Counted from the stretch's first letter, positions 1 to 7,944 are shown. The stretch is 10,472 nt of DNA from an uncultured Lacticaseibacillus sp. (GCA_934370925.1 CAKRNG010000042.1:1-10472); one strand, 5' to 3'. Notes: generated by a model from the letters alone, not told the origin. Translations and numbers: made by a program.

Positions 1-3000
1 GTTGCGGTTCTTACAAGAGCGATACTTGTAACGACTGGCTTTGCCAGTTCGTTACCTTCATCGTCCTTAAAGTGAACTGTTTCTGTCACCGTCTTGTGCA
101 GCGCAACATTATTCACGCCAGTTGGATACTTCGGTGAGTCGGGATTTGTTGGGTCAATTGGTTCGTTCGGATTACCTGGTGGCAATTCGCCTTCTTCCGG
201 TGTCTTTGTTGTGACCGTTGCAACTGTTGGGTAGTATGTCACCGTAACGTTCTGGTCACTTGGCAAATCCACAACATTATTTTCCACGTGGAAGTGCACA
301 GACGGCTTATCCGCAAACTTGCCAGAAATAGTTGGCGAAACAACATCATTAACTGTTGTCCCTGTGCCCCACACACCGTATGTCACCTGGGCATCCCCAG
401 TCTTACTGTCATACGTGATTTTTGCTAATCGCGTGTAAAGAACGTCAATCGTTTTTGGTGTTGTTGTGTCATCGCCGTTGACGTACGTAACCGTATCTTT
501 GACTGTCTTCACCAGATCATCTTTGGTAACATCATCTGGATACTTTGGACTCTCTGGATTCGTCGTGTCAATTGGGTCGCCGGACACACCAGGTGGGATT
601 TGACCACGTCCAACAATGTTTGGCGTCACCGTAACAGTTGATGCGTAATACGTGACGGTCACTGTTTGAGCGGTTGGCAGGTCTGCAACGTCATTTGTCA
701 CGTCAAAGTGAACCAACAGCTTGTCAGCAATCTTCCCATCAATGATTGGCGATACAACATCATTAGCCTTTGCATCAGTTATCCAGTTGCTGTACGTGAC
801 CGTACCCTCACCCGTTGTCGCATCGTACGTGATTGTCGCAGTGCGCTTGTAGGTGACCGAAACTTCCACCGGCGTTGTCGTGGCGTCACCGTTAACGTAT
901 GTCACCGTATCCTTGACCGTCTGAACCAGGTCGTCTTCTGTAACCCCAGCTGGATACTTTGGACTGTCTGGGTTTTTCGGATCGATCGGATCATCTGGGT
1001 TACCTGGTGGAAGTTCACCTTGTTTAGGCGTTTCCGGAGTAACCGTGACGGTTTGTGGATAGTAGGTGACAACAATGTCATCTATCGTTGGCAATCCAAA
1101 CGTTGACGAACTGTAATCCGGCGTGTACGTTGTCGCCAGTTTCTTGGCGTCAATATGCGGCTTGTCGGCTGTATAACCATCAATTGTCTCTGCTGTGGCT
1201 GCCGGTAAGGTTGGATCAACTGCCACAAAATCAGATGTAAATATCAATGTTGGCCAGCCATCACCATTTATATCTAGTGACCCATCGGTATCGACAACCT
1301 GAACGGAAAAATGACGCGTATACTCAGTAGCTTGGTTTAACGTTGGTGCTGCCTCACTACCGTCTTCATACTGGAAGTGAATATTCCGTGTCACACGCTT
1401 ATTAATCAACGCTTCGTCTACATACTTAAACCAGACGACACCCGTAGAATGTTCAGACACCTGATAGTTTGGCGAGTCTTCAATTCTTTCGGCATCCCCC
1501 AATTCATCCGGAATGTTATCGAAATCGACGACGTCCCCCATGTGCAACCCGCTCACGCCCGTTGGTAAGTTATTCGCATCAGCGTCAATCTCTTCAAAGG
1601 TTGGATTGCCATCTGCGTCCATCACCAACTGTGCATACCGGTATTTCACCGAAAATTCAGACGCCTTGTAGTAAATTGTCGCCTCGCTAGCATCCGTTGC
1701 ATCGAACGTGCCTGTTGGGGCCGTTGTGGTGACCATTTCGTAGCCGACTGGTGCCTCGTTGTCTTCACTTGTGAGGTCAACCGTCCATGCATCGCCCACA
1801 GTACCACCATAGTACGCGTCGGACATGCCTGGCACATCAGTCGTGGTGCCTTCGAGGTAATGATGCACGACCAGGTGGTTTGGGTCATCCGCCTTGATTG
1901 TAGCCTTGGAATACCAGAACGTAATGGTCTGGTTGTCCTCACCCGTAACCGTGTAGCTGGTTGGGTTGGTGCTATCTGGCGTGTAACCCTTAATACTTGG
2001 GACGGTCAAATTATTAATGACCTGCCCCGTCGTAACGGGTATGTCGATACCCGTTGGCAAGCCTAATCCCGTGACATCAATTGTCTGTTCGTGTAAATTA
2101 CCTTCGCTATCCGTCACGCGCGTCTTGTAGGTATACGTGACTGTCTGTTCACTTGCCGTGTACGCAACAATCACGTCCACCCTGGCGTCATCTCCATCAA
2201 ATGGCTGTGGCGTGGCGTTGTCAACGTCAGTTACGCCACCTTCGAGATCTGTGATGGTGGTGGTAATGGCCACCTTGTAGCCGGCTGGTGTCCCTAACTG
2301 ATCGTCTGTCAGGGGCACCGTGTCAACAGACGTGTCGCCACCTTCACCACTTGGATCCGTGGACCAAGCGCTGTACGTCACATCCCCGTTGTCATCAATC
2401 GTGGCGGTGCGGTAGAAGTCGTACGTCTTCTGTGCAGGGGCGGTTGCCGTGCTTTCTTTTCCGAACGTGTAATTGTACGTCACGGTGTGGTGCAAATCAG
2501 CTTCCGTCGTGCCCTTTTCAGTACCTGGATTTTCAGGGGTGAACTTGTTGCGCTTGTAGTAAACATAGTCGGTCATATTGCCTGGTTCATCCGGCACGGC
2601 AGAAATAATCGGAATGTACTCCGTCAAGTCATCGCTCAGGAACGGTGTCGACTGCTGATCACTCAGCTTGTAGTCACCGCCTGGGAATACATCTTCCGCA
2701 CCAACCAGGAGGACAATATTTGCATCGCTACTGTCCGGCGTGTACGTGGTTTCCCCCGTCGCTTCATCGGTATCAGTTGTGTAACGAATGGTCGTCTTGT
2801 ATGGATCCTTTAATGCCTTTTTGGTTCCTTCTTCCAAATACTGCAGCGTGTAGGTTGCCGTGATACCAGATTCATCCACACCCTTAATCGTGTGCTTGTG
2901 CACCAGGTGAATCTTCACGGTTTCGCCAGCCGTGGAGAATGGAATCTGCAGGTTGCTGTCCTGACCATCCGCGAGTTCGTACTTAGTGCCATCAAACTCG

Positions 3001-5402
3001 TCCGCGGTGTAGGCTTCTTCAGTTCCCACCTTTCCCTGTTTAGTTGTGCTCGAAACTTCCGCACCATTCTTATCATCATCGACGTACTGAATGGTTGTCG
3101 CGACGGCCTTTTCTACTAAGTGAACCACCACCGTAATTGGGTCAGCATCATACGTCACTTTGACATTCGCGTCCTGACCAGGTGCAAGTTCATACTTATC
3201 CGTATCATAGTTGTTGACGGCCAGTGTCTGCACACTGCCAATCAGCCCCTTCGTCGTGTTGGCCTGGACTTCCTTACCGTTATTATCATCGTCAACATAC
3301 TGGATGGTTGCGACGGATTCGGTCTGAACCAGACTAATCGTAATCGTCTGGTCGCCGCTCGTCACGGTGTAGGCGGCAGGGTTAGCGGAATCATACGTGT
3401 ACAGTGTGTTATCAAGGGCAAAATCATCTGCACTCAGCGTCAACACTTGCCCAGTTGTCAAGTGGCTCCATTCACTCTTCAAGTCGCCAGGGCCTGCTGG
3501 TAAGCCGGCATCTTGTGGATCCAACGTCACGGTGTCGATAGTGTTGCCGTCTTTGTCCTTCCGCGTCACGGTGTAGGCAAAGGCCACGGTTTGCGTCTGT
3601 GCGATGTAGTAAAGCACGATGGTTGCCGGTGTTGCACTCGCAAAATCAATCGTCACATCTTCATTAGACTTGGTCCCCTGGTCGGAACCAAAGTAGTCGT
3701 AACCATCAATGGCATTCCGCTTATCGGTCAGGTCAACCGTGTATGAGCCGCCGACTGTAGTGTCTTCCGTGTAATCACTCGCACCAGGAACGGCCGTATC
3801 GTCGCCATTTGCGTCCTTAACGGGGGCACCGTTTTCATCGACAACCACATGCTTCACGGTTACACCATTCTTGATGGGTTTACCGGTATACGTTACGGTA
3901 CGCTTCACTTGCTGGTCCGTATCGTCCGCGGTTGGGGTCACCTGAGCAGCACCACTCTTGACAGTGTCGTCATCACTACCAGAAGTCGTCGTGGTGGCGG
4001 TGTACCCTTCAGGCGTCAGTTCGTCGATTGCACCGAAAGAAACCACTTTGTCATCAGCGCTCGTGCTGACCCCATCGTCGTTCGTTGTCCAGTCGGAGTA
4101 CGTATAGGTCGCTGCATTTGTTAAGTCAGCGGATGGATCGTACGTCACGGTCCGGTACAATGTCTTCGTGTCGAGAACTTGGTTATCCTTGCTGACGGGG
4201 GAACCGTAATCCGCGATTTCTGTTACCGTTTTGGTCAGCGCTTCCTTGTTGGTGAAGTCGTTGTCGCCAGGATCTTTAGGGGTCTTGGTGACGGCGCTCT
4301 TTTTAACGGTGTAGGTGATGGTTGCCTTACCACTAGCAATCAGCGTACTCCATGTGGATCCCATCTTAGCAAGATTGCTGTTAATGGCATCAAAGGTGGT
4401 CGTCTTGCTGGTAATCGCCGCACCCAAAATCGTGTCCTGAGACTTGTCACCAGATTCCAACTTCGTCTTTTCGGGGATTACCGTGTACCCTGCTGGCACA
4501 TCGCTTGGCGTAAGGTCTGGTTTGTCGCTTCCCTCTACGTCTACGGAAGGATCCGTTTGAACAGTGTTGCCATCCTCATCGACGTACTTGCGGGTGACAG
4601 CAACGCTTGAATCACCAACTGTGACAACTTCACCGTCACCAACATGACCCTTAGAATCAGGAATTTCAATATCCCCGATACGAACCCTACTCAGCTTTGC
4701 CCCAATGTTAAGTACAAGAATCCCACCGGCATTTTCGAAAGTTTTCTTAACCTGTGCAGCTGAAATCGTCACCGTAAAAGTTGAGGTTGACGCATCATAT
4801 TTCGTTTTAACCTCGCTACCACCAATAGAAACCTTCTGATTCCCAGTATTCACCTCACCAGCATATGTGACACCAGTTTTCCAGTTGGCAGTTGGACTGG
4901 ACGCAACCCCAATTCCGAGCGTACTAATATTATTAACGGCAGAGCCGCGCTTCAGACCGCTTGCAGTAGTTTTCCCCGCCTCAATAAGTTGTGCATCCGT
5001 AACATTATTAACGGTGCTATCATGCCCAAACTTGTCGACAACAGTGTACACATTGCTGATTGTAATTGTGATTTCCTGTGTGTAATCCAGGTAAAGGACA
5101 TTGGGCTTTCCATCTGCAACATCCAATTTTGTCCCAGAAACCTTAATGTTGGCCACAGTAGACGTTGCTCCTGTTGTACCGTTGTCCTTCAACAATTGCA
5201 CAAAATCCTTGTTATACAAGTCCACAGCTGCCGCCTGCACAGTCTGCACGCTCGGCAACACATCAACCGCTTGTCCAATAATCGGCGCTGACGCCATCCC
5301 GAAAATCAATGCACCGGCAAATACCCAGAATTTGCCACTCTTGTACATCTTATAATGACTCACTTTGTAGTCCTGCTTGATTGCTTTCTTCCGACCAAAC
5401 AT
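1..5402 (-). CDS. Giant mucus-binding-like surface adhesin with KxYKxGKxW signal peptide (partial, 3' end outside window)
   Basis: One frame stays open on the minus strand from ATG at 5400-5402 to the left edge, 1,800 codons with no stop. I read the whole frame and found no cysteine, which is usual for exported Gram-positive surface proteins. Residues 18-26 read KMYKSGKFW, an exact KxYKxGKxW motif; a hydrophobic stretch (about 27-45) follows, with probable cleavage near VQA-A at 55-58. Residues 60-265 form a non-repeated head of unknown function. Then come beta-rich modules with MucBP/Mub-like signatures: RKYVDEDGN at 271-279, a module near 515-600, a related one near 1176-1230, two 71-residue repeats (698-839) and 138-residue repeats from 1462. 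Spacers rich in Pro, Asp and Asn (PPGNPDDPIDP type) join the last repeats. Such proteins are secreted and usually anchored by a C-terminal LPxTG, which would lie outside the window. Role by family: adhesion to mucus, host or other cells. GAGGGGG lies 7 nt before the ATG and supports this start. Adhesin class is confident; the ligand is unknown. Confidence 0.93.
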   Translation of the reverse strand, partial: MFGRKKAIKQDYKVSHYKMYKSGKFWVFAGALIFGMASAPIIGQAVDVLPSVQTVQAAAVDLYNKDFVQLLKDNGTTGATSTVANIKVSGTKLDVADGKPNVLYLDYTQEITITISNVYTVVDKFGHDSTVNNVTDAQLIEAGKTTASGLKRGSAVNNISTLGIGVASSPTANWKTGVTYAGEVNTGNQKVSIGGSEVKTKYDASTSTFTVTISAAQVKKTFENAGGILVLNIGAKLSRVRIGDIEIPDSKGHVGDGEVVTVGDSSVAVTRKYVDEDGNTVQTDPSVDVEGSDKPDLTPSDVPAGYTVIPEKTKLESGDKSQDTILGAAITSKTTTFDAINSNLAKMGSTWSTLIASGKATITYTVKKSAVTKTPKDPGDNDFTNKEALTKTVTEIADYGSPVSKDNQVLDTKTLYRTVTYDPSADLTNAATYTYSDWTTNDDGVSTSADDKVVSFGAIDELTPEGYTATTTTSGSDDDTVKSGAAQVTPTADDTDQQVKRTVTYTGKPIKNGVTVKHVVVDENGAPVKDANGDDTAVPGASDYTEDTTVGGSYTVDLTDKRNAIDGYDYFGSDQGTKSNEDVTIDFASATPATIVLYYIAQTQTVAFAYTVTRKDKDGNTIDTVTLDPQDAGLPAGPGDLKSEWSHLTTGQVLTLSADDFALDNTLYTYDSANPAAYTVTSGDQTITISLVQTESVATIQYVDDDNNGKEVQANTTKGLIGSVQTLAVNNYDTDKYELAPGQDANVKVTYDADPITVVVHLVEKAVATTIQYVDDDKNGAEVSSTTKQGKVGTEEAYTADEFDGTKYELADGQDSNLQIPFSTAGETVKIHLVHKHTIKGVDESGITATYTLQYLEEGTKKALKDPYKTTIRYTTDTDEATGETTYTPDSSDANIVLLVGAEDVFPGGDYKLSDQQSTPFLSDDLTEYIPIISAVPDEPGNMTDYVYYKRNKFTPENPGTEKGTTEADLHHTVTYNYTFGKESTATAPAQKTYDFYRTATIDDNGDVTYSAWSTDPSGEGGDTSVDTVPLTDDQLGTPAGYKVAITTTITDLEGGVTDVDNATPQPFDGDDARVDVIVAYTASEQTVTYTYKTRVTDSEGNLHEQTIDVTGLGLPTGIDIPVTTGQVINNLTVPSIKGYTPDSTNPTSYTVTGEDNQTITFWYSKATIKADDPNHLVVHHYLEGTTTDVPGMSDAYYGGTVGDAWTVDLTSEDNEAPVGYEMVTTTAPTGTFDATDASEATIYYKASEFSVKYRYAQLVMDADGNPTFEEIDADANNLPTGVSGLHMGDVVDFDNIPDELGDAERIEDSPNYQVSEHSTGVVWFKYVDEALINKRVTRNIHFQYEDGSEAAPTLNQATEYTRHFSVQVVDTDGSLDINGDGWPTLIFTSDFVAVDPTLPAATAETIDGYTADKPHIDAKKLATTYTPDYSSSTFGLPTIDDIVVTYYPQTVTVTPETPKQGELPPGNPDDPIDPKNPDSPKYPAGVTEDDLVQTVKDTVTYVNGDATTTPVEVSVTYKRTATITYDATTGEGTVTYSNWITDAKANDVVSPIIDGKIADKLLVHFDVTNDVADLPTAQTVTVTYYASTVTVTPNIVGRGQIPPGVSGDPIDTTNPESPKYPDDVTKDDLVKTVKDTVTYVNGDDTTTPKTIDVLYTRLAKITYDSKTGDAQVTYGVWGTGTTVNDVVSPTISGKFADKPSVHFHVENNVVDLPSDQNVTVTYYPTVATVTTKTPEEGELPPGNPNEPIDPTNPDSPKYPTGVNNVALHKTVTETVHFKDDEGNELAKPVVTSIALVRTA
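3..1019 (-). repeat. In-frame tandem repeats, 414 bp (138 aa) period, in the adhesin
   Basis: Two full units (606-1019 and 192-605) and a cut third (3-191) repeat with a spacing of exactly 414 bp. Each starts with G(E/Q)(L/I)PPG, followed by a (D/E)PID..NP(D/E)SPKYP linker, then a module with (V/L)(V/K)TV.(D/E)TV(T/H)(Y/F) and a T(R/K)..KITYD-type strand. The unit resembles the C-terminal repeats of lactobacillar mucus-binding proteins. The protein copies are similar but not identical, so the duplication is old or kept by selection. Residues: unit A 1462-1599, unit B 1600-1737, unit C from 1738. The number of further copies is unknown because the gene leaves the window. Confidence 0.93.
2886..3311 (-). 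repeat. Pair of 71-residue repeats in the adhesin
   Basis: Two adjacent units of 213 bp each (3099-3311 and 2886-3098; residues 698-768 and 769-839) share A(T)TIQYVDDD.NG.EV near the start and a (D)KYELA.GQD.N segment later, ending in a V(V/K)(V/I)HLV strand. The invariant Gln codons lie at 3300-3302 and 3087-3089, exactly 71 codons apart. The fold is probably a small beta-grasp or MucBP-like surface module; I cannot assign the exact family. Confidence 0.85.
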
Positions 5403-5409
5403 GATTATT

Positions 5410-5416
5410 CCCCCTC
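5410..5416 (-). promoter_or_regulatory. Strong Shine-Dalgarno site of the adhesin
   Basis: Read on the minus strand it is GAGGGGG, 7 nt before the ATG. The run of five G is longer than the usual GGAGG and could pair with the C-rich segments of the putative RNA at 7508-7803. Confidence 0.75.
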
Positions 5417-5510
5417 TTTCCAACTGAAAATACAACAGTTCCAAATCAAAAATAGCAAGCGTTAAATAACGCTAACGATTTGCCAGCACTATCTAAATAC
5501 GTAGATGTCT

Positions 5511-5542
5511 ATTAAAGCATGCATAATTGTCACAGCTGTCAA
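5511..5542 (-). promoter_or_regulatory. Possible adhesin promoter
   Basis: On the minus strand a perfect TTGACA (5537-5542) is followed after 20 nt by TTTAAT (5511-5516). The spacer is longer than the ideal 17, so the -10 assignment is weak. If used, the leader is about 100 nt and includes a small palindrome (AGCGTT/AACGCT, 5458-5473). Confidence 0.35.
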
Positions 5543-5844
5543 CAAACAGCACGCCAGTAATAAACAACACGCAGACGGAAACTTCACCTGGTTATAAATA
5601 ATTTGGAAGCTTCTCTATGTCTAGGATAATATCGTTGAAACCATTTAATTTATAGGGGGTCACGCTGTCCGTTTTTTTAAATTAATTTCAAATAGTTACA
5701 GTTGATTTTGGCAAAAGAAGAACGTGCCTTTTTTGCTTTCGAGATTTACCATTTTGTTTTCAGAAAAAATATGTATTAATATCATTCAATTAATAAAGAA
5801 CAATCGCCCCCGAAACATAAAGTTGTTCCCACCTATCTTGACAC
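5543..5844. other. AT-rich intergenic stretch, no gene seen
   Basis: I see no open frame with a credible ribosome-binding site on either strand. Structure noted: a 7-bp inverted repeat TATTAAT/ATTAATA at 5774-5780 and 5789-5795, and G/C pentamers at about 5654 and 5804. Nothing here can be assigned a function. Confidence 0.5.
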
Positions 5845-5871
5845 AAAAAAGGCCGCCCAAAAGCGACCCTT
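5845..5871 (-). terminator. Rho-independent terminator after the NADH oxidase gene
   Basis: Read on the minus strand: arm AAGGGTCGC (5863-5871, one G bulged), loop of six (5857-5862), arm GCGGCCTT (5849-5856), continuing into a run of T (5845-5850). It lies 58 bp past the stop codon at 5930-5932. Confidence 0.8.
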
Positions 5872-5929
5872 GATTTAATAAGGTTTCATCCTCTATTATC
5901 GCCATAAATGACACACTGAGTCACACCGG

Positions 5930-7291
5930 TTACGCCTCATCGGCCTTTGCAACCGCGACCTGACCGAGTAAGTTCAAGTAATGCCAAGGCTGATTGTAAG
6001 TTGGATTGAAAAGCATATCTACATACGATAAATCATCGATAGTGTTTTTATTTTGAATCATCACCGAAATTAAGTTAGCACACATCGACACGTCATATTC
6101 GCTGTAGAACTGTGCACCTAAGATTTGACGGTTATCTCGATTGTAGACGAGCACCATGTGAAGCTTTGCATTCGTCGGCATGAAGTCCGGGCGGTAGTTC
6201 TGCGTGACGTACACCGTCGCAGCGTTCGGAAATTTTTCTTTCGCCTTGCGCGCCGTCAATCCCGTGCAGGCCAGTGTCCGGCCGAAAATTGACAGAGCGT
6301 TCGTAGCCTGGGTGCCCATGTAGCGCATACGCTTTGGCGTCACGATATTGGCACCCGCAATCTTCCCCATCCGCACCGCATTCGTGGCTAGTGGTGCGTA
6401 AACGGCCTCACCGGTTGGGTTGTAGTGTACCGCAGCAGAGTCCCCCGCTGCATAGACATCAGGTTGACTTGTTTGCATATATTCGTTCACCAAGATGGCG
6501 TTATTGCTGTCCAAGGCTACCTGATGATTGACCAACTCCGTGACGGGCGAGAAACCCACACAGATGACGGCGAAATCAACGGTGATCTCATCAAGGTTTG
6601 TGATAACAATCAGGCCATCCGCCCCCTGCTTAAAACCCGTACAGACTTCATTTTCGCGAATCTGCACGCCATTTTCCGCCAAGGTCGCTTTAATCTGATC
6701 CGAGATTGCGGTATCCACGTAATGACTAAGCATTGGGCGGAATCCATTAACCAACGTCACGTCGAGGCCACGTTTTGACACCGCTTCTGCAATCTCGGTA
6801 CCGATATAACCACCGCCTACAATCACCATTCGTTTCGCCATGCCGACTTCACGCTGAATATCCAGGGCATCATCGTAGTTCTTACATAACTTCACGTGTG
6901 GGAGCTCCACACCCTCGATGGTTGGCAGTGCAGGTCTAGAACCCGTGGTCATCAGAAGCTTGTCATACGGTACGCGCGTCATCTCCCCGTTCGCCAGATT
7001 CTGAACCTCAACGAACTTCGCTTTCGTATCCACACGCGTCACGTCATGTTGCAGATGAACATGCACGTTGGGGCCGAGTGCTTCAAGTTCCTTCGCGCTG
7101 GAATAGAAGACGTCGCTAATATCGACTTGATTTTCTAAATACAGGTAAATGCCACACGATAAGAATGAAATATCATTTCGTCGTTCGTAAACATCAACCT
7201 CGGCTTGCGGATCACGCGCCAGCATCTCGGTTACCGCCGCTGTTCCTGCGTGTGTGCAGCCAACAATGATTGTTCTCAATTCAATCAACAT
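5930..7291 (-). CDS. nox: NADH oxidase / NADH peroxidase-family FAD-dependent oxidoreductase
   Basis: A 453-residue flavoprotein of the Nox/Npx/CoA-disulfide reductase family, which oxidises NADH and reduces O2 (to water or peroxide) or peroxide in the cytoplasm, helping NAD+ recycling and oxygen defence. Visible parts: N-terminal FAD motif IIVGCTHAGT (8-17, with His14 as in Nox enzymes), redox-active Cys46 in SFLSCGI, TTGSRP (115-120), second Rossmann motif VGGGYIGTE (158-166), FAD-contacting YAAGDSA (280-286), and the C-terminal dimerisation domain. Length is normal for the family. In most members the strand after the second Rossmann motif ends VTLID; here it is VTLVN, so Asn182 replaces the acidic residue that holds the NADH ribose. 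Start: the ATG at 7289-7291 has AGG directly against it, too close for good initiation. The TTG at codon 5 would give MRTIIVGCTHAG, nearer the family N-terminus. Its terminator is at 5845-5871. Family is certain, exact reaction is not. Confidence 0.92.
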   Translation of the reverse strand: MLIELRTIIVGCTHAGTAAVTEMLARDPQAEVDVYERRNDISFLSCGIYLYLENQVDISDVFYSSAKELEALGPNVHVHLQHDVTRVDTKAKFVEVQNLANGEMTRVPYDKLLMTTGSRPALPTIEGVELPHVKLCKNYDDALDIQREVGMAKRMVIVGGGYIGTEIAEAVSKRGLDVTLVNGFRPMLSHYVDTAISDQIKATLAENGVQIRENEVCTGFKQGADGLIVITNLDEITVDFAVICVGFSPVTELVNHQVALDSNNAILVNEYMQTSQPDVYAAGDSAAVHYNPTGEAVYAPLATNAVRMGKIAGANIVTPKRMRYMGTQATNALSIFGRTLACTGLTARKAKEKFPNAATVYVTQNYRPDFMPTNAKLHMVLVYNRDNRQILGAQFYSEYDVSMCANLISVMIQNKNTIDDLSYVDMLFNPTYNQPWHYLNLLGQVAVAKADEA

Positions 7292-7472
7292 CCTATCTTT
7301 TAAAACGTTTCATTCCAACAGTCACTTAGCCAAATATTATTATGGCACAGTCGAATTCGATATTAAATCGTTGGGAAGCGTCGAAAAATTGCGTCAAATT
7401 CAAAAAAAGAACACGGCATATTTGGCTATCTTTTGTTCCTTCACAAATTAAAAAATGGAAAGCCATAATGAC
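7292..7472. other. Upstream region of the NADH oxidase gene
   Basis: AT-rich, no coding region seen. It should contain the minus-strand promoter of the oxidase gene, but I find no convincing -35/-10 pair; CATAAT with a following TAATAT, at about 7330-7345 on the minus strand, is the best -10-like sequence. A short palindrome AAACGTTT lies about 10-20 bp before the ATG. Confidence 0.4.
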
Positions 7473-7501
7473 TAGTCAATGCATCAATATGGGATTATGA
7501 T
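7473..7501 (+). promoter_or_regulatory. Putative promoter of the structured RNA
   Basis: TAGTCA (7473-7478, four of six to TTGACA), a 17-nt spacer, and TATGAT (7496-7501, five of six to TATAAT). Transcription would start near 7507-7509, exactly where the first hairpin begins. Confidence 0.45.
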
Positions 7502-7507
7502 AAATGT

Positions 7508-7803
7508 ACGAAATGGATATATTTCGTGTTCATGTTGTTTCATCCCCACCGCATCCCCATGCGTGTGTGGGCTTGGTCGAAACTGACCGCAAGAATTAAT
7601 GCATGTACGCATTCCGCACTAACTCGGAAATGACCGCTGTCTGCCAGGCGCCTACCCCCTGAATAGGCCCGACAGACGGTAGCACGTACATGTCGCAATA
7701 CAGACCACCACTCCTGGGTCTATATTGTACTCCCCCATGATTCGGCATGACGTACCCCCTACGCCATGCCATTGAGCCCACATCTTCGGATTGGGCTCTT
7801 TTT
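7508..7803 (+). ncRNA. Putative structured non-coding RNA with C-rich loops (about 296 nt)
   Basis: No protein gene fits here, yet the stretch folds into a nearly continuous string of local hairpins. H1 7508-7514/7521-7527 (ACGAAAT). H2 7545-7554/7559-7571, CCCAC then CGCAT, loop CCCC, 3-nt bulge. H3 7572-7578/7585-7593. H4 7610-7616/7625-7632 (CATTCCG, one bulge). H5 outer 7633-7641/7671-7680 (ACCGCTGTC, bulged A) and inner GCCTA/TAGGC 7650-7654/7664-7668, loop CCCCCTGAA. H6 7696-7706/7717-7727, 10 pairs and one mismatch. H7 7744-7754/7760-7770, GGCATG and CGTA, loop CCCCC, one mismatch. H8 is the terminator at 7774-7803. C-runs sit in loops or linkers at 7544-7547, 7555-7558, 7655-7659, 7732-7736 and 7755-7759. 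Plus orientation is favoured by the terminator and promoter boxes. Against it, the mismatches in H6 and H7 (C-A and A-C) would be G-U pairs on the minus strand. I do not recognise T-box, tmRNA, RNase P or SRP RNA signatures. Possible role: antisense pairing to Shine-Dalgarno sites. Confidence 0.6.
7774..7803 (+). terminator. Rho-independent terminator with UUCG tetraloop
   Basis: GAGCCCA (7774-7780) pairs with TGGGCTC (7792-7798); after one bulged C, ATC (7782-7784) pairs with GAT (7789-7791) and closes a TTCG loop as C(UUCG)G. Five T follow (7799-7803). No T run follows the hairpin on the other strand, so it acts on the plus strand. There is no plus-strand protein gene upstream, which is the main argument for an RNA gene. 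Confidence 0.85.
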
Positions 7804-7892
7804 GCGTCCTTAGAAAAGGATGAGGCAACGTCGCGCGGGGCGCTCCTCGCGTTTCTAACATCCATCGTACTGACTCTGATAGACGCACGAAC
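7804..7892. other. GC-rich, self-complementary spacer
   Basis: TTAGAAA (7810-7816) and TTTCTAA (7852-7858) can pair around inner elements GAGG/CCTC and GCGC-GGG-GCGC. No T run follows either way and no gene is seen. It could be part of the adjacent repeat region or a separate folded segment. Confidence 0.4.
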
Positions 7893-7944
7893 GCCCAACA
7901 GCAAAAAGCAGCTAATTCACCAGACCAAAAAAACAACGGAGGCT

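Noticed and set aside
666..5355. Many plus-strand open frames of 60-145 codons opposite the adhesin
   Set aside because: They are antisense shadows of the long minus-strand frame, have no ribosome-binding sites and read as low-quality protein rich in Arg, Cys, His and Trp.
5697..5760. Small minus-strand peptide of about 18 residues starting near 5753
   Set aside because: No ribosome-binding site and a short low-complexity product in AT-rich sequence.
7296..7312. Catabolite-responsive element (cre) near the oxidase start
   Set aside because: The core AAACGTTT is palindromic, but the flanking TG and CA positions of the cre consensus do not match in register.
7431..7447. Rex operator upstream of the oxidase gene
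   Set aside because: TTGT and ACAA are present but only 6 bp apart; Rex sites need an 18-bp TTGTGA/TCACAA dyad.
7508..7803. T-box or other amino-acid riboswitch, tmRNA, RNase P or SRP RNA
   Set aside because: No T-box core (TGGNACCGCG type), no tRNA-like ends, no RNase P or SRP core motifs, and no downstream plus-strand gene to control.
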